NCBI GenBank assembly: GCA_016183815.1
Contig: JACPDW010000010.1
Coordinates: 1 to 64,000, forward strand
DNA length: 64,000 nt
Direction of reading: 5' to 3'
Source of the DNA: Flavobacteriia bacterium
GTDB taxonomy: Bacteria > Bacteroidota > Bacteroidia > Flavobacteriales_D > Crocinitomicaceae
The translations under genes and the position numbers were made by a program. Below, in pieces: positions 59,202 through 64,000 of the stretch; the first letter of the stretch is position 1; each line of letters starts with the position of its first letter. Below the pieces are notes generated by a model. It saw nothing but the letters and a program-made list of their open reading frames with translations, was not told where the DNA came from and did not search any database.

Positions 59202-59283
59202 TAGAAAAAATATAGATTGCAAATTTAAGATATTCCAACAAAAGTAAATCCAATTACCAAAGAATTATTATTTAACCTAAATA

Positions 59284-59437
59284 CATAATTCTCCATTCTC
59301 AATTCTCAATTCATAATTCTCTATTCTCCATTCATAATTCTCCATTCTCAATTCTCAATTCATAATTCTCCATTCATAATTCTCCATTCTCAATTCTCAA
59401 TTCTCAATTCATAATTCTCAATTCATAATTCTCAATT
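59284..59437 (+). repeat. Heptamer/decamer ([CA]ATTCTC / CATAATTCTC) array, G-free, upstream of aminotransferase gene
   Basis: cataattctccattctcaattctcaattcataattctctattctccattcataattctcc... ; no G from 59263 to 59452. Confidence 0.85.
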
Positions 59438-59471
59438 AAAAAAAAACACTATGTTTGTTAAAAAAATTTAA

Positions 59472-60674
59472 GTGAAAAATAAAGAAGAATTTTTAGCTGT
59501 TCAAGCTCAAACAAATACAAATCCTTTTTTGTTAGAAATTGAAAATGCAAAGGGTGTTTATTTGTTTGACAAAAATGGAAAAAGTTATATGGACATGATT
59601 TCTGGAGTTGGGGTAGCAAATATCGGTCATCAACATCCAAAAGTAATACAAGCTATTAAAAAACAAGCAGATAAATATTTACACGTCATGGTTTATGGTG
59701 AATTTATTCAAGAAATGCCTTTAAAATTTTCCAAAAAAATCACCTCGCTGTTACCCTCTAATCTAAACTGCGTTTATCCTGTTAATTCTGGAACAGAAGC
59801 CAATGAAGCAGCAATTAAATTAGTAAAAAGAGTTACAAAAAGATCTGAAATAATTTCTTTCAGAGGTTCTTACCATGGAAGTACACATGGTTCTTTGAGT
59901 GTATCAGGAAATGAAATTAAAAAAAGAGCATTTCGTCCTTTATTGCCAGATGTACGTTTTTTGGAATTCAATAATACACAAATGTTGGAACAGATCTCCG
60001 ATAAAACAGCAGGAGTAATAATGGAAACTGTACAAGGTGATGCTGGAGTGAGGATTCCAACTTTAGAATTTATTTCCGAACTTAGAAAAAAATGTTCGGA
60101 AGTAGGTGCTTTACTTATTTTCGATGAAATACAATGTGGGATGGGAAGAACTGGTAAACTGTTTGCTTTTGAGCATTTTAATGTTGTCCCTGATATATTA
60201 ACTTTGGGTAAAGCAATAGGTGGCGGACTTCCAATGGGTGTTTTGGTTTCTTCCCATGAAAATTTACAAGAGTTTACCACCAAACCAAATTTAGGTCATA
60301 TTACCACTTTTGGAGGAAATCCTTTGATTTGTGCCTCAGCATTGGCTACCTTACAAGTTTTTTCAGATGAAATTGATTTTGAAGAAGTGGAGAAAAAAGC
60401 AAAAATTTTAGAAAAAATAATTATTTCAAGCAACGAAATAAAATCCCACAGAAGAATAGGAATGTTTTATGCTTTTGATATGGAAAGTGCTCAAAGAGTA
60501 GAAAAAGTAGTAAAAAAATGTCTTGAATTAGGTGTTATAAGTTTCTGGTTTTTATCCCACCCTTATAGTTTTCGTATCGCTCCACCTTTAAATATTTCTT
60601 ACGAGGAAATTGAAAAAGCAGCTCAACTTATTTTAAAAGCCATTGAAGAAACTAATACCAAATACAATTATTAA
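59472..60674 (+). CDS. Class III PLP-dependent aminotransferase (acetylornithine/ornithine aminotransferase-like)
   Basis: NSGTEANEAAIKLVKR, SFRGSYHGSTHGSLSVSG, LLIFDEIQCGMGRTGKLFAFEHFNVVPDILTLGKAIGGGLPMG (PLP Lys); GTG start. Confidence 0.9.
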   Translation: MKNKEEFLAVQAQTNTNPFLLEIENAKGVYLFDKNGKSYMDMISGVGVANIGHQHPKVIQAIKKQADKYLHVMVYGEFIQEMPLKFSKKITSLLPSNLNCVYPVNSGTEANEAAIKLVKRVTKRSEIISFRGSYHGSTHGSLSVSGNEIKKRAFRPLLPDVRFLEFNNTQMLEQISDKTAGVIMETVQGDAGVRIPTLEFISELRKKCSEVGALLIFDEIQCGMGRTGKLFAFEHFNVVPDILTLGKAIGGGLPMGVLVSSHENLQEFTTKPNLGHITTFGGNPLICASALATLQVFSDEIDFEEVEKKAKILEKIIISSNEIKSHRRIGMFYAFDMESAQRVEKVVKKCLELGVISFWFLSHPYSFRIAPPLNISYEEIEKAAQLILKAIEETNTKYNY

Positions 60675-60696
60675 ATATTCCAAAAATAATTTGTAT

Positions 60697-60763
60697 TATA
60701 CCGATACTATATGAAAATAGACAAATTTTTAATTGATCTATCTTGAATATGTATTCGGTATAA
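60697..60763. terminator. Inverted repeat between convergent genes
   Basis: TTATACCGATAC(60697-60708)/GTATTCGGTATAA(60751-60763), one bulged base. Confidence 0.4.
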
Positions 60764-60768
60764 ATAAT

Positions 60769-62136
60769 TTAGGGTCTTTTATATTTGCAACAGGAAGGCA
60801 AAGCATCATACACTTCCTTTTTTGCTCTATGTGTTTCTGTGTCGTAACCAACATCAGCTAAATGTTGTTTAATTTGTTCTAAAGAAATTTTATTGGATTG
60901 ATAACGGACAGTTAAACTTAAATTCTCTTTAATCCATTCAGCATATAAAATTCCTTCCTTTGAAATTAAAGTTTTTTCAATTTTTTCTTTACACATAGAG
61001 CAAGCACCCCATACTTTTATAGTTTCTTCTACAATTAAACATTGTTCGTCAATACATTTTTTTACAGTTGGTGTGGCACAGGGCTTGTCTTTTGGATTGG
61101 GAAAAAATCGCCAATTTATTCCAGCGGTAACCTGAAGTGGCATAGCAACTTGAGTACCTTTCATTTTTTGATAAAGTGGAATATCAACAATTGAAAAAAA
61201 GCGAACTTGTTTAGTAATGGAAATGTTTAACTGTGGAGAAAAATAAAAGGTTTTACCTCCAGTAGAAGAAACATCAATATTATACAATCCAAGATAATCA
61301 ACACCTTTTTGAGTATTCATTTTTCCAAGCCATTCGTAACGAAATTGTGCTAATACATGAAAGTTTTTTAAAATTTTTGTGCCAAAAAAAACAGAAAAAC
61401 TTGCAAAATCACCAAAACGCATTCCTAAAGAATTCCAACCTCTTCTCATATACATTCCTTGAAAAAATAATTGAGAATTAATTTTTGGAAACTCACTCAT
61501 AAAAAACAAATATCCTATAAAATCATTTGCTCCAGTTGTAGTCTGAACTGTTGGTGGTGATGTTTGCCAAATTTCCGTTGAATCAATAAAAAATTGACCA
61601 TTTTGTTCATTTAAAAATTTTGAATAACCAATAAATGTTGAATCTTCATGTGAACCTAATGGAATTTTCATACCTAATCCAAGAGTTAATTCAGTATTCC
61701 AACTTAAAGATTGTTTGCTAAACACTTTATAACGAGGTAACAATATCAAATCACCAAACCCTTTGGATTGAATAATCCTTTGTTCATTTTTTACTGTATC
61801 TTTAAACTCATATATTGACCGATGTGTAAAATAACCACTCGAAACAGAAAAAGTCAATTTGTCATTTAATCCATAATCAGTCCTTAAAAATAGATAGTTT
61901 GAAGTCAATTTGTCAAAAAATGGGATACTTTGTTTGTCTTCAGTATAAAATTTTTTGGACGAACTAAAACGATCTGAAAAAGCAAGTTCCAATTCTCCTT
62001 TTCCTAAAACTCCACTTGCCATTCCACCAGCCAAAGGGTTACTCCCTCCTCCAGAACAACACCCTTGCGAAAAAAGAAAATTACCTGAAAAAAAATTGCT
62101 TATTAATACAAAAACTAAAATTAATTTTTGATACAT
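60769..62136 (-). CDS. Outer-membrane beta-barrel-like protein fused to a C-terminal heavy-metal-associated (HMA) domain
   Basis: Signal peptide; GCCSGGGSNPLAGGMASGVLGKGELELAFSDRF then alternating-strand barrel segments; C-term CLIVEETIKVWGACSMCKEKIEKTLISKEGILYAEWIKENLSLTVRYQSNKISLEQIKQHLADVGYDTE (HMA, CxxC) and SCCKYKRP. Confidence 0.82.
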   Translation of the reverse strand: MYQKLILVFVLISNFFSGNFLFSQGCCSGGGSNPLAGGMASGVLGKGELELAFSDRFSSSKKFYTEDKQSIPFFDKLTSNYLFLRTDYGLNDKLTFSVSSGYFTHRSIYEFKDTVKNEQRIIQSKGFGDLILLPRYKVFSKQSLSWNTELTLGLGMKIPLGSHEDSTFIGYSKFLNEQNGQFFIDSTEIWQTSPPTVQTTTGANDFIGYLFFMSEFPKINSQLFFQGMYMRRGWNSLGMRFGDFASFSVFFGTKILKNFHVLAQFRYEWLGKMNTQKGVDYLGLYNIDVSSTGGKTFYFSPQLNISITKQVRFFSIVDIPLYQKMKGTQVAMPLQVTAGINWRFFPNPKDKPCATPTVKKCIDEQCLIVEETIKVWGACSMCKEKIEKTLISKEGILYAEWIKENLSLTVRYQSNKISLEQIKQHLADVGYDTETHRAKKEVYDALPSCCKYKRP

Positions 62137-62891
62137 TTTTTTATATCTTTAACACGACCAGCTTCCATTAAATAAATCTGATAAACACCAGATTGTAAAT
62201 CGTTTAAATCCAAATCGATATTTTTGGTATTTAATGTAACTGGGCTATTTTTTATAATTTTTCCATCAATATTTATCAATTGTATGTTGTCCACTTTTAA
62301 ACTTTCTATCCAACTAACAGTAATACTGTTTTTAATGGTTGGATTTGGGAAAACAAAACTTTGACTAATTGAATTTTCTTGAATTGAATTCAAACAACCA
62401 GCATTAATTTCGTTAAAAGCTTCGTTTACAGCTGCTGTAACGCCAGATTCATTAGGAGTGGTATTGACATTATAATAAACTTTTCCATTACAGCCAATTA
62501 CAACCGCCTTAGGCATTCCATACGAACCGAAATCATCCATGTTAATTGCACTAGTAGAAAATTCAATCGCCATACTTAATCCAGTATTCATCGACCAAGT
62601 TGTTAATGAAGAACAAGAAGTGTTTGCAAAATCATCGGCTAACCAAAATTCAACTTTATTTGGATGTGAAATTGCAAAATTTATAACTGAATTATTAACC
62701 TCAAGCAAAGGTGAAGCACAACTTGAACAAGGCATTGGCCAACCAATTACAATTACTTTCCCTTCATTTAATTTATCGTACAAAACATATTGATCGTTTT
62801 TACAATCTGTTGCTGTAATCTGAGGTGCAGTTTGTGCGATTATAAATGAAGTCACTGTCAACCAAACAATTAAGATGTAATTTTTTTTCAT
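62121..62891 (-). CDS. Secreted T9SS-sorted thioredoxin-like protein with PCSSC motif
   Basis: Signal peptide; VIVIGWPMPCSSCASPLLEVNNSVINFA...GSYGMPKAVVIGCNGKVYYN (cis-Pro-like MPK); C-term FVFPNPTIKNSITVSWIE...GVYQIYLMEAGRVKDIKKCIKN. Overlaps the HMA-fusion start by 16 bp. Confidence 0.82.
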   Translation of the reverse strand: MKKNYILIVWLTVTSFIIAQTAPQITATDCKNDQYVLYDKLNEGKVIVIGWPMPCSSCASPLLEVNNSVINFAISHPNKVEFWLADDFANTSCSSLTTWSMNTGLSMAIEFSTSAINMDDFGSYGMPKAVVIGCNGKVYYNVNTTPNESGVTAAVNEAFNEINAGCLNSIQENSISQSFVFPNPTIKNSITVSWIESLKVDNIQLINIDGKIIKNSPVTLNTKNIDLDLNDLQSGVYQIYLMEAGRVKDIKKCIKN

Positions 62892-62974
62892 AAAACATTT
62901 TTTTGTAAAATTAAAAAAAAAATTTCTTTTAATCCTTATTAATTCAAGTCAATTATTGGAATCCAACTTTAAAT

Positions 62975-64000
62975 TTATTTTTGAAAAATACTCCCTACCT
63001 CTTTGGTTATTTTCTGCAATGTTTCCATACCTTTTTGAAGTGCTTCAGAAGACATATCCTCATAATTTGAAAATAAATTTTCAGTAGCTTCCTGTGAAGG
63101 ATAAACTAATATATAATCGTTTTTATTATAAGCTTTATCCATTTTTAATAAAAAGTTTTCTGTTTCATTTGAGAACGAAACACTCCCTTTTCTTGCACTA
63201 CAAATCACTAGTAAATCGCTTTTATAAATTTTAATATTTTTTAAAAAAACCTCCTCTAAAGTGTTAATTAAATGGATATTCAATTCAATAGTTGTTTTCC
63301 TATTTTCTAAATACAATTTGATTTTTTCACTAACATAAGAATTGGCAACAATTTCTAAAGAAATATTCAGTTGAAGTGATAATCGGATAATTCTTTCCAA
63401 CCATGAAGTAAAACTATTTTCTAAATCTGAAAATGGTGGACAATAAAGAAAAATTCTTTTTTTCTCTATAAAAGGACGGTCAATTTTACAAAAAAAGATG
63501 GTTTTAGGACAAAATTCTAATAAGCGTTCTCTTTCATCACCAACAATTTTCATCAATAATTGGTCGTGTTTACTGTCATTAAGCACAACAATATCAGCAG
63601 CTAACTCTTTTGAAGTTCGTGCGATACCACTACTAATGTTATTATCTATTGTAGCAATTGGATTAACTTTAATTTCTCCTCCTGAATAATGTTTCACAAT
63701 TTCTTCCATGTGATTTCGGGAAGCACGTATCTTTTTTTCGGCTTCAATATCATTCTGAAGAACACTGACAACAGATATTGGATTTATTACCTTTTTGTCC
63801 GTTATTAATATTGAAAAGTCAATTAAATTTTCATTTCCTTTTAATTCATTTGTCGCCACAATAAGATGTTGACTTCTTTTAGAAGGAGAAGTCAATGCTT
63901 CATCATCAATGTTTTCTAATAAATATTTTCTTGAAGCATTTTCTGTGATTAAAGAGGCAATCATACAAGTTAAAAGAATTAAAATTACTGTTCCATTGAC
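62975..64000 (-). CDS. C-terminal part of a CPA2-type cation:proton antiporter with USP-like cytosolic domain; N-terminus beyond the window
   Basis: The frame stays open to 64000 (VNGTVILILLTCMIASLITENASRKYLLEN...), so the tracked M at 63964 is internal; remainder resembles a tandem universal-stress-like domain (RTSKELAADIVVLNDSKHDQLLMKIVGDERERLL). Confidence 0.75.
   Translation of the reverse strand, partial: VNGTVILILLTCMIASLITENASRKYLLENIDDEALTSPSKRSQHLIVATNELKGNENLIDFSILITDKKVINPISVVSVLQNDIEAEKKIRASRNHMEEIVKHYSGGEIKVNPIATIDNNISSGIARTSKELAADIVVLNDSKHDQLLMKIVGDERERLLEFCPKTIFFCKIDRPFIEKKRIFLYCPPFSDLENSFTSWLERIIRLSLQLNISLEIVANSYVSEKIKLYLENRKTTIELNIHLINTLEEVFLKNIKIYKSDLLVICSARKGSVSFSNETENFLLKMDKAYNKNDYILVYPSQEATENLFSNYEDMSSEALQKGMETLQKITKEVGSIFQK

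Noticed and set aside
55458-59437. Possible CRISPR interpretation of the ATTCTC arrays
   Set aside because: Units are 7-10 nt direct repeats without unique spacers, and no cas genes are nearby.
59870-60283. 137-aa minus-strand ORF
   Set aside because: Antisense to the class III aminotransferase, which carries clear PLP-enzyme motifs.

Overview
The window is low-GC chromosomal DNA from a Bacteroidota (Flavobacteriales-like) bacterium. Evidence: T9SS C-terminal sorting tails (xFPNPxxx...GxYxV/I), TAnnTTTG-type -7 promoter elements, and conserved neighbourhoods etfB-etfA-bifunctional nuclease, folP/DUF1599/BT_3928/tpiA/prmA, and plsY. I saw no rRNA, tRNA, CRISPR array, prophage or intact transposase. 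The left end (1-9.6 kb) is a cluster of secreted T9SS proteins: a metzincin, a GH39-like glycosidase and an M14 carboxypeptidase. It is followed by a HaeIII/NgoPII-like (GGCC-type) type II restriction-modification pair. The middle is mostly housekeeping: etfBA, an ECF sigma/FecR pair, ClC plus a cation/proton antiporter, a four-gene S9-peptidase operon of unknown function, nrnA-like, FKBPs, folP, tpiA, prmA, plsY, a 2123-aa TPR/PD40/SPOR-like protein, and clpS. The right part holds a twice-frameshifted TPR/HTH regulator, a MITE-like palindrome, an adhesin-like gene pair, a SpeD-SpeE fusion with an agmatinase-family gene, alaS, a class III aminotransferase, and an outer-membrane-barrel/HMA fusion next to a T9SS thioredoxin-like protein. 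The best candidates for undescribed biology are: the OM-barrel/HMA plus T9SS CSSC pair (60.8-62.9 kb); the operon at 22.8-29.1 kb with paralogous DUF4836-like proteins; G-free heptamer arrays directly upstream of two start codons; a nested cruciform repeat at 5.5 kb; and a 98-aa ORF bracketed by two long-loop GC-clamped hairpins at 53.5-54.0 kb. I found no feature that convincingly amounts to a wholly new defence or mobile system.
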